Below are positions 23,566 through 33,841 of a DNA stretch of 64,000 bases, in pieces (position 1 is the stretch's first letter; the number at the start of each line of letters is the position of its first letter). The DNA comes from Terana coerulea. Its lineage: Eukaryota; Basidiomycota; Agaricomycetes; Polyporales; Phanerochaetaceae. Position numbers and translations under genes: made by a program. The notes beneath the pieces are model-generated. The model worked only from the letters and a program-made list of their open reading frames with translations. It searched no databases and had not been told where the DNA came from. Location: positions 1-64,000 of the forward strand of contig JAKOGH010000649.1 of the NCBI GenBank assembly GCA_024811115.1, written 5' to 3'.

Positions 23566-24227
23566 TCAGTGTGGGCAGAGAACAGCGCACCGCACACACC
23601 TCAAGATATAGTATTCACCATGGGTCTGTCTCGCTACAACATGACCTACCATCCTGCTCAAGCGACTGAATTTTCGCAGCCTATTCAAGGTCTCATCATC
23701 TCTAGCCGTACAGCCGGGGTGAACTGGTGTGCCCTGCTTGTCTGATTGCCCTAGTAGCAAGAAAGTGTAAAATGACGACAGCGTCGCAGAGAGCATAGGA
23801 GAACGACCTTTCCCGCAGCATAAAAGCCCAGAGCCAGATGATGAAACGGCCGAACGATGAGCAGCCTTCGCGTGTACGGCATCCGAGATCCTGTTGAAAG
23901 GATTGTCTTCTGAAGCCTCTGAGTCGACGTGCGGTGGTGGCGAAGGCTGAGGTGGAGGAGAACCTGGTCGGAAGTCACCAGTGTATAAGGTGTAGACGCC
24001 GTCCTGCAGGTCGAAAGAGCCCTGCATGGTGGGGGCACGACAAGAGCAGAGCGAGAAATGCATAGGAAAACGCGGGAATATTTTTGGGCGTCTAACATAC
24101 CAAATCCAGCGAAACACGTCCAAATCCGGAACACCTCATACGACCCCCGCGTCAAAATACAGACTAGACGCGAGCACTGCTGCCGCGGTGGACTCGGGTC
24201 GCCCAACTCCGACTCGCTCGGCATCAT
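23566..24227 (-). pseudogene. 3' part of a host gene cut by the 8.2-kb element
   Basis: From the ATG at the complement of 24225-24227 the frame reads MMPSESELGDPSPPRQQCS and TRGSYEVFRIWTCFAGFG. An intron of about 80 bp (GTATGT at about 24103 to CAG at 24026) follows, then SFDLQDGVYTLYTGDFRPG, a Pro/Ser-rich linker and AVSSSGSGLLCCGKGRS. The gene is unrecognised. The transposon starts three bases upstream of this ATG, and the matching upstream piece lies beyond it at 32401-32561, in the same frame across the target site. The 3' part could still be transcribed from the terminal repeat, so loss of function is likely but not certain. The stop at 23566 may lie beyond an unrecognised intron. Confidence 0.5.
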
Positions 24228-24229
24228 AC
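24223..24229. repeat. Left target-site duplication ATCATAC
   Basis: A 7-bp direct repeat identical to 32401-32407, touching the outer ends of the two terminal inverted repeats. Confidence 0.85.
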
Positions 24230-24614
24230 TACGGTTGACGAGACGTCCGAGGATGGATTTCGTTTTGATGCACCATCACTCGCGCCAAGCGCCTGATGGG
24301 CGCTCCCACGGCTTGGTCCGCCCGACCGAGGCCTTACTCTGGAATTGGAGTGTGGTCCTTGTACCTACCTATAGCTACAGCTCAATGCTAGTGGAATCGA
24401 GAAAGCATGGAGCAGAGGGAGCCCAGAGTCTCTCGAAAGGTCGAAATCCGAGGTTTGCTGGCGGGCGCTAACAGCCGGAGGTAGCCGGGAATTGATTGAT
24501 GAGCGAATGCGGTAACTTGACGATAACAAGCCCGAGATGATCTAAGTTTGGGTTATCTAGCACGTGAGCCCTCGCCCTCCGCCACGCCACATCGAGCTCG
24601 CGCTCGTTGTTCTC
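24230..24614 (+). repeat. Left terminal inverted repeat (385 bp)
   Basis: Matches the reverse complement of 32017-32400 almost base for base, starting TACGGTTGACGAGACGTCC and ending CGCTCGTTGTTCTC. Differences are a few substitutions near 24281-24287, 24417 and 24571-24573, plus single-base indels, several in short homopolymers. Confidence 0.9.
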
Positions 24615-24822
24615 TAGGTTCGGTAGCGCCCGCTGACGTGCTCAAACCGCACGCCAGCGAGGTGAACGCGAGCGGTTTGGATCAAAGTCCGGGAAAGCCG
24701 AAGGGGTCTGCAGGGTGGCGATCGGTAACAAACTGGGTAATCAATCATTTCAAGCAATTTGTAGTCTCGATCACAATGCTTGTTATCCGCTGTATGTTGA
24801 CTTCGTATACATCCTGTCTGCC

Positions 24823-27248
24823 ATGTCGGAACAACCACTATGTCTACGCCTCCCGTCCTCACCAATAACAGACATTGTTAATTCTACACCGAGACGGCAC
24901 AAGACTCCTCGACGTGCCACTGTACCTCAAGCCCCCAAGAACAAACAACCTCCGTGGCCACGGATAGGTAGAACTGTCCCAGACAGTGCCATAATTGAAG
25001 CTACCGAGGACATTTTTGGATACGCCCCCCGGCCTGCACAGCTCAAGGCGGCTACAAAACTCCTCGAGGGAAATAACATCTTTGTTATTGCTGCTACTGG
25101 CTTCGGGAAGTCACTGGTATTTGCTTTGCTCGCCATAGCAGCAAAGCTCTGCGGGTTCAAGGGACAATTCTTGTCATATGCCCTTTGAAAGCCTTGCAGC
25201 TCGATCGGGTATGCAGCTCGATGATGTTTGTAGTATAAATGAATGACTTACTACTATGCATGTTAGGTACATCGCTTGAATAATCCAAGGGGCCGACAGC
25301 CCGGGAAGATAGCTCAGCGGAGGCCGGCCCTTGTGCAACACCAACTGACGAGCCGGACGAAATACCAGAGGAACTGGTGTTTGCAGACACAGACGACTTC
25401 AACCCCTTTAAGCGCCCGGGAACCCTTGGAGCCTACAGAACCATGCACTTCGTCATCAACACAGCCTCAGACTACGAAAACCGCTTCACATACCTGCGGT
25501 TGCAGTCAACAAGGACCACAACGACCGCAACTATTCAAGAAGATTCGCCAGCGGTGACTTCGGGCTCATATATGCCAGCGCCCGAGTGCCTTCTTCGGAA
25601 CAACGGCTTCAAGCAGCTGTTCCAGTACGAAGACTTCAAGGCGCTGCTGTACGCTATCCCTGGTGGACGAGGGCATGTCATTAATTCATGGGGCAAGGAT
25701 TTTCGGAGGACTACACAAACCTCAGTGTCCTGAAGGTTATCTCCGGTGTTCAAGTTCCATGGGGCGCCTTCACTGCCACTGCTCCGACCCACGTCTTTGA
25801 GGAGATCTTCAACTTGCTCGAGATGGGGTTGCATCGGCCATTCTGGGGTATTGACCTAGGAGCCGATCGCCCTAACCTGGCGCTGTGGGTCCGACCAATG
25901 GAGTTCGCCCTTCGGTCCTCACGCAGCATTGTTTGCATTAGTGCCAGAGTCGCCCAGTGTTGCAGAAGACCTACCTAAGACGATCTTCTACTTCAAGAGT
26001 CGGAAGCAGGCGCTGTATCGCATGCGATCTTCTTCGAGGGCTCTTGCTGGCGTCACTCAAGAAGTGCTTGTACGCGTTCACGGCCATATACTCCGAAGAG
26101 TACAAGACCACCGTCATGGATTGGTTTCGGACTGGGAAGGTGCGCTGGTTATTCTGCACAGACAGCGGCAGGAATGGGTTGCAACGTACCAGATATCATG
26201 ATGTCGGTCGTCTACGGTGTACAAGACTTCTGTGCCGCAATGCAGAAAGGCGGCCGAGCTGCGCCAAGCAGTGACATATCGGGGACAATGCTGTGGCTTG
26301 TTGAGGACTGGGTATTTGACAGCTACAGCGACTCACTTGTGGCATCTGGCAAGAAACCTATTGCACCGGATTCTCAAGCTGGCAAGACCCTCGCAAATCG
26401 ACGAAGCGCACTGGATCCTGCAACACGAGAGTTTGTCAGGCGCTTCACAATCCAGCGAGTGTATGCGCGCGTACATGGTGGACTACTTGCGCCCGCAACC
26501 TTCCCTCCCTGGCTTTCCAAGGCCAAGTGGTGCACCAAACGATGAAGACGAATGTGCAGCTCATGGAGTAGAGTGGGAGGTAGAAGAAGTGACGAAGAAA
26601 CCCGCGGTCGGCCTTTGTTGTTCGGCTCAGTCGTGCCGTGCGAATCCATCGGAGTCTATAGGAACTCTCATTGATGAGGAACGGCGCCGCATTCAAGCTC
26701 ATCAAGCCTTCCTTCAGAGAGCCTCTCATCCCTCCCTCCCCATTCCCGACATGTCATCTCAAGGTGAACAAGAAATGCAGCCGCCATCGAAGAAGATTCG
26801 CGTTTCTGCCGAAGAACGCGAGATACTCTTCAAGCCCTACGACATTGGCGCTGATGTACAATGGTCCATGGTCAAAGCGCGAAATCCCTTCCTCTCTTGC
26901 GACTGGGCTATAAGCGACGAGAACATCTCTCGCTTGGTCAATGCAGCTCACCGCCTGGTCAACGCAGACACTCTCACCCCCAAGCTTGTTCGGCAACTTA
27001 TAACATGGACCTCTCCCGGGGACTCAATGTCCTCTCTTCTCGACTGCCTCGCTGGAGTTTGTCTCTGCATTCAACTGTCGCACACAGAAAACCCGCAAGT
27101 GTGTCAATACTGGCCCAGCAACTGTTGCGACGCTGCTCTCTGCAGAGCCAGAAACACCTACTCGCACTCGTCGCGAACCGGAACATGCTTCCACTGCCAT
27201 CGGATGAGAATGAATCACCAAGGTGTGTCTGGTCACTGGCAGCTATAG
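24823..27248 (+). pseudogene. RecQ-type DEAD/H helicase of the transposon, decayed
   Basis: The start MSEQPLCLRLPSSPITDIV is the best ATG. Helicase parts in order: APRPAQLKAATKLLEGNNIF, Walker A AATGFGKSLVF (about 25091-25123), CPLKALQLDR, NGFKQLFQYEDFKALLYAI, motif II region at 25654-25680, HVINSWGKDF, the TATAP motif III segment at about 25770, AEDLPKTIFYFKSRKQAL, the helicase C strand YSEEYKTTVMDWFRTGKVRW, and QKGGRAAPSS in place of the QxxGRxGR motif VI. Fragments occupy all three plus frames, with shifts near 25165, 25655, 25675, 25715, 25900 and 26180. At motif II the expected DEAH appears only as DEG in one frame and GH in another. A Cys-containing C-terminal region follows. Inactive as written; some shifts may be assembly errors. 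Confidence 0.75.
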
Positions 27249-27612
27249 TCCTGTACTGTTACTGACACTCACCCTTAGACATGCTCGTATTGAGCCTCTG
27301 CGGTTTAGCCCTGCAGCTGGTCAGAGAACCTTTTCGCAGGGCACTGCATGGCAAGCCAATAGTACACCATCTACCGGGCAGTGCCACAGGATCTCTTTTC
27401 CACAGAGCCTGGGCCATCTAGCTCTCGACTATCGGTACCAACTGGCGAGACATCAACATATGATACCTTTTGGGTGTCGTTCGCGTGGCGTAGCCAGTCT
27501 ACGTTCATGAGTGGGCTTACTGGCAGTATGCAGGCAGAAGGTGTTGACGAGAGTACAGTAGAGGCATCAGAATTAATGCGAATAGATATAACATAATGTA
27601 CTTAGTGATAAT

Positions 27613-30412
27613 CTAATCATCCCCGCTTTCTGTCGTGATATCTACATTAGAGAAGGGACACTCGTCTGCAAATTCAGGATCGAGGCTCGTGTCTACGGCC
27701 ATTACACCATTTGGGTCATCAAAAACAGTCTCCGTGATGATTTCATCTGTAGCATCATCCTCGAGATCCATTGCTGCATCTGCATCGCCACCATACAAGT
27801 CCGTCCCTCCTTTACCTGACCGAGCCATCCAATGATGGAACATGCGCTTCTCTGTGAGCATCTTCATTCCGTCACGCAGGACATCTTTCACGGCCGTCTT
27901 CTGCTCCTCAGGTGTCCAGGGTTTCTTTCCTTGCGCTGGCTTTGGAGCTTTTGCAAGAGGCACACGACGCTCTCTTTGAAACTGGTGGATATGTTGTCCC
28001 TTCAGGTTGGCACATAGGGCTTTGATGTCATTAATGACACTGACTTCTCGATGTCGGCGATGGTGGTCGGTAACACCGAAATAAGTGGTTACCTCTTGCG
28101 CTGAGGGCTTGAAGGACTTCGACACATGCCGAGGACTTCCGTTGTACGTGGTCCATTGTTGCGCAGCTATCCATAGCTGTGAACATGTTCGATATCATCT
28201 GTGAGTTAATAACAATTTACTTAGACATATACAATAGTACTGCACCTTGGTAAATCCGTTGTTATGCTCTAGATAGAGATCTGTGGGTATAGATCTTCCT
28301 TTCTTACCCCATCAGTTGACTAACCATGTCCGGCTCAACAATCTCGCCCCAGTAGAGGTGGGAGCTCATGCAGCGAATTGGGCCTTCATTTCGAGAAGCT
28401 CGTTTCCGTAGTTGTGGCAGCCTGCTCCACGCATCATGAACAGCCAGAATGTATATACAGTCCACATCCGGCCGACATCAGCATCATGGACTGCACAGTC
28501 GAATTCTTCGAAGATAAGCGCATCTCGGAGGAAGAATATAGCATGTGCAAAGACTTCATCACCACTGTCGAGCTGTGTGTCCGGCTTGCGTAGTTGTGTC
28601 ACGTCTCCGAAGAGTTTTGTGACTACGATGTCAAACTCCTTGGGCGATGGCTTCCAGTGCCTGAGATCTTCAAGGTTGTCGTATCCAAGTAAGATCCTAC
28701 GTGCAACTCCAAGTCAACTATATCCCAAGCGAAGCACAAAGAGAACTGCTTACCGAGTGCAGTCAAGGATGCAAGCTATCATAGAATGACGTAACAGCTC
28801 CTTCGCTTTGTTGTACTCTGGCTTCGACGTGTCGAGCTTGGCCCGTCGAAGTAACTTGCGATGATGCTCTAGGCTGCCGGGATCGTTGTCGTGGGTATGA
28901 CCAATATGTGTTGAACAGCATATACATGGCGTTGAGCTGAAAGTGAAAGGGCATTGCAACCTCCTGCACCCAGTCCATACGCTGAAAGCTCTTGAACTCA
29001 TCTGCGCGTTCCTCCTTCATCGGCCGAAGGTTTCGGATTGTGAGCCAATCGCCAACCATAAGGCGAATCTCAACATCGACCACTTCTTCAGCAAATTTGA
29101 GCAGTTCCGTGAATATCCTTGTAACAACTTTGATTGTCCCCGAAACTGAAGCTTCTTCCTGATCCAAGGCAGGGAGGGAAAGAACTGCGTCTTCTCACTT
29201 GAGCACACGGACTTTGGGCTTCAAGCGCTTCGTGTGCTTCTGTAGGCGTGTCGCTGTCGAGACTTCTTTGCAAACCCCGGGGAATGAGCCAGGAGGATTG
29301 CTCGGATATTGTGCTGGAACGACAAAGCCAGCTGCGCCTGCTCTTCCTCAGTGGGGCACAACAACTCTACTGTCATCTTACGTCGAAGACCAAAAAGCTT
29401 CAGCGTTCTGAGATAGAGAGAAGCGGCCGCATATGCACGGCGCGTGAAACGGCCGAGTAGTGAGAAAACGGCTGACATCGTAGCATTTAACTGCTGAGTA
29501 CAGTTGTCGAGACGCTGAGACGCTTTCGAAGGGTGAAATTGATATTATCGTAGACGACTGCGAAAGGCGATCGGGTAGTTTACAAAACAGTCGTGCCCGC
29601 TCCTTCGCGATTCTCGGATAGTTGTACTAGGCACCGCTGTATAGTACTATAGGCAAGTATGAGTCTACTGACATTAGACGAGAGTGTATGCAGCGCACCT
29701 GTAGCTTACACACAATGCCATGTGGTGACAGGTGTCCATAACTCGCCGGCTGGCACCGGCGCTGGCTAGAAATACACCAATAACGAGCTGGAAGGCGTTG
29801 GTCGCTCGATTGTGGGTGAAGAGAATCATACTAACAATAACAACGATGATCTGTAATGATTTAGCCTGAGTGCAAATACACGGCAGAGTGATGGACGCAC
29901 GGGATGGCCACCTCTCCCTTCATTGCCTTTTCGACACCTTTCTTCCTCTCATAGTCATTCTGCGCCCGTGAGAGCTGTGTTCAAGATGATCCAGAGACAT
30001 GGGAGAAGCAAGTGGTAGAGGTTCGCGAGAGCTTCAGGCCAAAATCCTCCGTGAGATAGGGAATGTCGAGCTTGTTTGACGGCAGAGCCAGAGTCTTGTG
30101 GTGGGGCGGCACTAACAGTCTCTTCGGCTATGAATCCAGCCACTTTCTCGGTCAGCAAACTGACGCCAAGTGAGGCTGGGAGTCGTCGCGGCGTGTTCTT
30201 GATAATGGACTCGAGTAATACCTCGGTAGGATACTGCTGGCCTTCGACGTATGTCAGGCTGCGTGTGGCCTGGGATGTAATGGTCGGCTCGTCACTGTTG
30301 TAGAATGCGTTGAGAAACTCGTTGAGGAGCGCCATTTGTTCTCCTTGACGGCGGTGAGGACGCCCTTAAGCTTGTCCCGTTGCCGATGCTGGGAGGACTG
30401 GTTGGCGGACAT
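27613..30412 (-). CDS. DUF6589-domain protein of the transposon
   Basis: DUF6589 is an uncharacterised domain found in many copies in mushroom genomes. Visible family blocks from the N-terminus: MSANQSSQHRQRDKLKGVL (ATG complement of 30410-30412), NEFLNAFYNSDEPTITSQA, MILFTHNRATNAFQLVIGVF (about 29790-29850), LMVGDWLTIRNLRPMKEER (about 29010-29065), VQEVAMPFHFQLNAMYMLF, SKPEYNKAKELLRHSMIA (about 28780-28835), then DADVGRMWTVYTFWLFMMRG with AGCHNYGNELLEM (about 28395-28490), and an Asp/Glu-rich C-terminus ending DITTESGDD. Several introns are needed and one base seems missing in an A run near 30335. Better preserved than the helicase. A mobility role is inferred from its place in the element; no catalytic triad could be picked out. 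Confidence 0.75.
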
Positions 30413-32016
30413 GGTGGTGCATAGACGAAGAGACGAAGCCAGATACTCAGAAAGCGCGAGACAAGTAAGCAGGCAGATAATAAATCACATTGATGGCATT
30501 ACAAACACGTTGTAATGAATTTGTATGCAAGCGTCACCCTGCAGACCCGCCCGGTTTACCGGACTTTGAAACAAGACCCTTCGGACTAGCCCTCAGGGGC
30601 GCCAGAAGGGCTCTGGCACGAGACTACGTTGTTCTCAACTGTACAGCCTGCCTTCTGCGGCGTCTCCTTCACTACGAGTACCTTCATCCACAGGCTGACC
30701 TGGCAGGCACCAAGTGTTGCTGGTGCCTCCCGATTATCTTGCTGGCACTCCTCGCCCTTCCCTATACCGTTGGTACGACCCGGAAGACCTCACTTGCTTG
30801 CAAATGCATCGCCACTCTCGGACCACCTGTCGATCAGGACCTACAGGAAGTCACGGGAGGATATGGGGGTTGTCGGCTTGATGGTGCCGGGCTGTGAGAG
30901 GTTCTTATAAACGGCCAGTATGTCACCCATGTCCCCTCTCTCTTTGCGTCGCTGTTCATGGCTGGGCTGTGCTTGCACGGTTCACGGACAACGCTTCCTT
31001 TTACTAAATTGTTTCTCTTTATTATTAGATACACACTTTACCCGCTATCGCCGCTGCACCACCATACGTCGGTCTTGCAGCTTACCTACCTCCGTCAGGA
31101 TGTTACCCGCCAACACAGTCTTGTCAGCATTCAAAAACAAACCTGCAGACCACATCCCGTCTACTGCGTTCTCAAGACAGCAGGAACCTCTGGTTGTGCG
31201 CATGCAACGGCTTGAAGAGCAGATGGTAGTGCCTTGGGCACACTATACCCGTCAATGCTCGTGCAGTTGTCTGCCGCCTCTCAGCTGGCAAGTGGTGTCA
31301 GCGTGCACTGTGCAATACTATACTGTAGGTGTGAATTCCGTGCCGTGTATGTCCACGCCAGTGTCACTGTAACTTCTGTCACCCCATGTGCTGCGCACAG
31401 TCCTGGACATTGTGCACCATGCCGTGTAGTTGCTCTTCTCTGTTCCATTTAGCAGGCCCTCATGTGTTCTCTTCATGTCCAGCTGACCTGCTTGACATAT
31501 TATGTGCTGAATGTTATATTATATTCTATCAATAATAATGTCTGCTCTGCTCGCAGCCCTTTTGGAGTAAGTAAATATATGTATATGAAGTAATACATAT
31601 ATTCTACTGTGTCTATGTCTGGGCTAGAAGGGACAGAGCTGACACCAGCCTAAATGTGTGTCAGCTGAGCTCTTATTAGAGGCACAATGCCACCAAGTTG
31701 ACTTGTTACAGTAGGGACAGCCTGGCTTGTTGCAATTGTGTGCTGTACAGGGATGACCCACTCTGCGCACATTCCCGCTCTATGCACATGGTGTCTATTT
31801 TACGGTGGTGCATCACTGGTTTTCACCTCCGAAGTGCCGTGAAGCGCCAATATTTTGGCGGGGGACATGCGTAGAGTGGGAATGTGCATGGAGCGGTTTA
31901 TCCCTATATACGTATATACTATTTGACATGCATCAACACAACACAAAGGGGGTAAATGCAATATGACAAAGGCATGGCGAGGGAATTCAGGGGACACCTC
32001 CAAGTCTGGCACCATT
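30413..32016. other. Right internal region of the transposon, mostly non-coding
   Basis: A plus-strand frame at 30493-30897 (134 codons, Cys/Leu-rich) has no recognisable domain. The rest lacks coding character. An imperfect inverted repeat of about 29 bp pairs 31762-31790 (CACATTCCCGCTCTATGCACAT) with 31868-31896 (GTGGGAATGTGCATGGAGCG) and might be a subterminal protein-binding site. Confidence 0.4.
31762..31896. repeat. Subterminal imperfect inverted repeat
   Basis: Arms of about 29 bp at 31762-31790 and 31868-31896 share the core GCACATTCCC and a CTCTA(C/T)GCA tail, 77 bp apart and about 120 bp inside the right terminal repeat. Nothing similar was noticed inside the left end. Confidence 0.4.
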
Positions 32017-32400
32017 GAGAACAACGAAGCGCGAGCTCGATGTGGCGTGGCGGAGGGCAGGGGCTCACGTGCTAGATAACCCAAACTTAGATCATCTCGG
32101 GCTTGTTATCGTCAAGTTACCGCATTCGCTCATCAATCAATTCCGGCTACCTCCGGCTGTTAGCGCCCGCCAGCAAACCTCGGATTTCGACCTTTCGAGA
32201 GACTCTGGGCTCCTTCTGCTCCATGCTTTCTCGATTCCACTAGCATTGAGCTGTAGCTATAGGTAGGTACAAGGACCACACTCCAATTCCAGAGTAAGGC
32301 CTCGGTCGGGCGGACCAGCCGTGGGAGGCGCCCATCAGGCGCTTAGCACAGTGATGGTGCATCAAAACGAAATCCATCCTCGGACGTCTCGTCAACCGTA
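32017..32400 (-). repeat. Right terminal inverted repeat (384 bp)
   Basis: Reverse complement of the left repeat, ending CGTCAACCGTA at 32400. Confidence 0.9.
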
Positions 32401-32407
32401 ATCATAC
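32401..32407. repeat. Right target-site duplication ATCATAC
   Basis: Identical to 24223-24229 and immediately outside the right terminal repeat. Confidence 0.85.
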
Positions 32408-32561
32408 CACGTGCGATGACATAAACTCTGCCGCTGTACTGTAAATGTTTTATGCATGAAGCTCCTTCAAGTTTACTGATTACATAAAGACTTAACGAAT
32501 GGATGATTTGCTCCACCAAGTCCACCTCGGCTACATAGTACGGGGTCTGGAGTCTAGACAC
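32401..32561 (-). pseudogene. Upstream exon piece of the host gene interrupted by the transposon
   Basis: A minus-strand frame without stops runs from 32561 to the insertion point and reads TPYYVAEVDLVEQIIHSLSL, LEGASCIKHLQYSG and RVYVIARGM. Removing the transposon and one ATCATAC copy joins ARGM directly and in frame to MPSESELG at 24227. Further upstream the frame hits a stop unless an intron acceptor (TCTAG or CCAG near 32545-32560) is used, so this would be an internal exon. A second mobile element begins two bases away. Confidence 0.45.
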
Positions 32562-32562
32562 T

Positions 32563-33119
32563 TAAGGCTCCAACCATATAGTTTATTTACCATTTATAAA
32601 CGTTTACAACCATTTACATTTACCATATATTTACAACAAGGGCTGTAAATGACCCTAAACAGTTTAGTACACAGTAAATAAATGGTTCTCTTGAGGGCCA
32701 GCAAGCAACCTTTGGAAGTGTCAAGAAGGCATATGAATGGTCTATTATCATATTCTATAGTCTGCTCTATGTCCAACATCCTTATGCGCGGCACCAATGG
32801 CCACCTGCCTCCCGCCTCCCGTGGTCCCGCCGACCATGTCACACATGTGACAGTAATTCACCCAGCACCGCGAGAGCGCCGAAAGCGTCGAGACTTGCCG
32901 CTGCCTGCAGATCGACTTTCTCGCCTGTCTTCAGGGCCAGAATCCTCGGAGGACACCTTAAAGTAGGACCGGAAGAGCTACAGTGTACGCCGAAGCAGTC
33001 TTGCTGGCTTTCCCCCGAAACCATATATTTACTGTGTATAAACTGTTTACAACCATCTATTTACCATATACCATTTATTTACACAAAAAGTAAATGTAAA
33101 CTAAATGGTTGGAGCCTTA
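32563..33119. mobile_element. 557-bp non-autonomous TIR element (Mutator-like)
   Basis: The ends TAAGGCTCCAACCAT and ATGGTTGGAGCCTTA are inverted repeats that continue imperfectly inward through AT-rich TTTACCATTTA-type units (about 32590-32700 and 33010-33100). A perfect 9-bp duplication CTAGACACT lies at 32554-32562 and 33120-33128. Nine-base duplications and extended inverted ends fit Mutator-like elements. No transposase is encoded. Confidence 0.8.
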
Positions 33120-33190
33120 CTAGACACTAGATGTTAGAACTTTCCAGACCAAAAGAACAAAGCCTAAACATTCCCGGCTAAACAAGGGCA

Positions 33191-33274
33191 TGCCCATTGG
33201 CTGGATTGAACAACCGACCTCACCATGTACAGTGCTTATACGAGTGGCGCGCTCTACCACTGAGCTAAACGGGC
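33191..33274 (-). tRNA. tRNA-Thr(CGT) with a 12-nt intron
   Basis: Read on the minus strand: acceptor arm GCCCGTT pairing with AATGGGC, D arm GCTC-AGTGGTA-GAGC (A box TAGCTCAGTGGTAGAGCG), anticodon stem CGCCA with TGGTG, loop CTCGTA plus A carrying anticodon CGT, T arm GGTTG-TTCAATC-CAGCC (B box) and discriminator A. The loop is interrupted one base 3' of the anticodon by TAAGCACTGTAC, the standard position for nuclear tRNA introns. Mature length is 72 nt before CCA. Confidence 0.85.
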
Positions 33275-33841
33275 AGTGGTAAAGGGTCTCGCTAATACAA
33301 CATCACTCCAAAGTGCCTCCGCCCACCCTTGAATCGCCTCAATTATCATGGCAGATCTGGCCTGAAAGCTTGGCTGTCTTTACTGCAGAATTACTATCTG
33401 AAAAAGATGCCTTAAGCCTACTCAGATGCGCACCACCAGATGGGGCCGCAGACTTGCAATCACTTGGGGGTGTCCCCTCGACAAAGTGTCGGCACGCGCT
33501 TGAATTGCACGGCTTTTCGGCGACACGTGAAGGAGCTCAGTCACACCATGTCACGCACTGTGCAAGGACGCGCTGCCGCCCAGGACGTGACAGTGAGTTG
33601 TACTCGAAGCTCCCTCTCCCTTCCTTCCTCTTCTCCTTCCCTAACCTATCCCCAGACCTGCGCGACGATTGGTTTCATCCATCGCATACCTCGCTCATCT
33701 CTGCTACGTATACATCCCGTGTATTGTGACCATTTGAAGAAAGCAAGCTACTTCTCGTTCTCCCGGACCTTGACCATTGGCCACCGCCCATTGTACCTGC
33801 GCCCGACGACACTTCCCCCTCTCCTCAATACAACACCAACA
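33275..33841. other. Promoter region of the first orphan gene
   Basis: No gene is supported. Pyrimidine-rich tracts (CTCCCTCTCCCTTCC near 33610) are typical of fungal promoters. Confidence 0.35.

Larger units (their letters stand above)
24230..32400. mobile_element. 8171-bp DNA transposon carrying a RecQ-type helicase and a DUF6589 gene
   Basis: Bounded by terminal inverted repeats of about 385 bp that begin TACGGTTGACGAGACG and are flanked by the perfect duplication ATCATAC. Inside are a helicase relic (24823-27248, plus strand), a DUF6589 gene (27613-30412, minus strand) that converges on it, and about 1.6 kb of mostly non-coding DNA next to the right repeat. Roughly ten differences separate the two repeats by eye, so insertion or the last homogenisation is fairly recent. 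I do not recognise the element as a named superfamily: the ends are not CACTA, and no DDE transposase, tyrosine recombinase or Rep-helicase of a Helitron is visible. DUF6589 or the helicase is therefore a candidate mobility protein. Confidence 0.85.

Noticed and set aside
24230..32400. Element as a Helitron or a Starship
   Set aside because: Helitrons lack inverted ends and target duplications and encode Rep with a Pif1-type helicase. Starships need a DUF3435 tyrosine recombinase, which is not seen.
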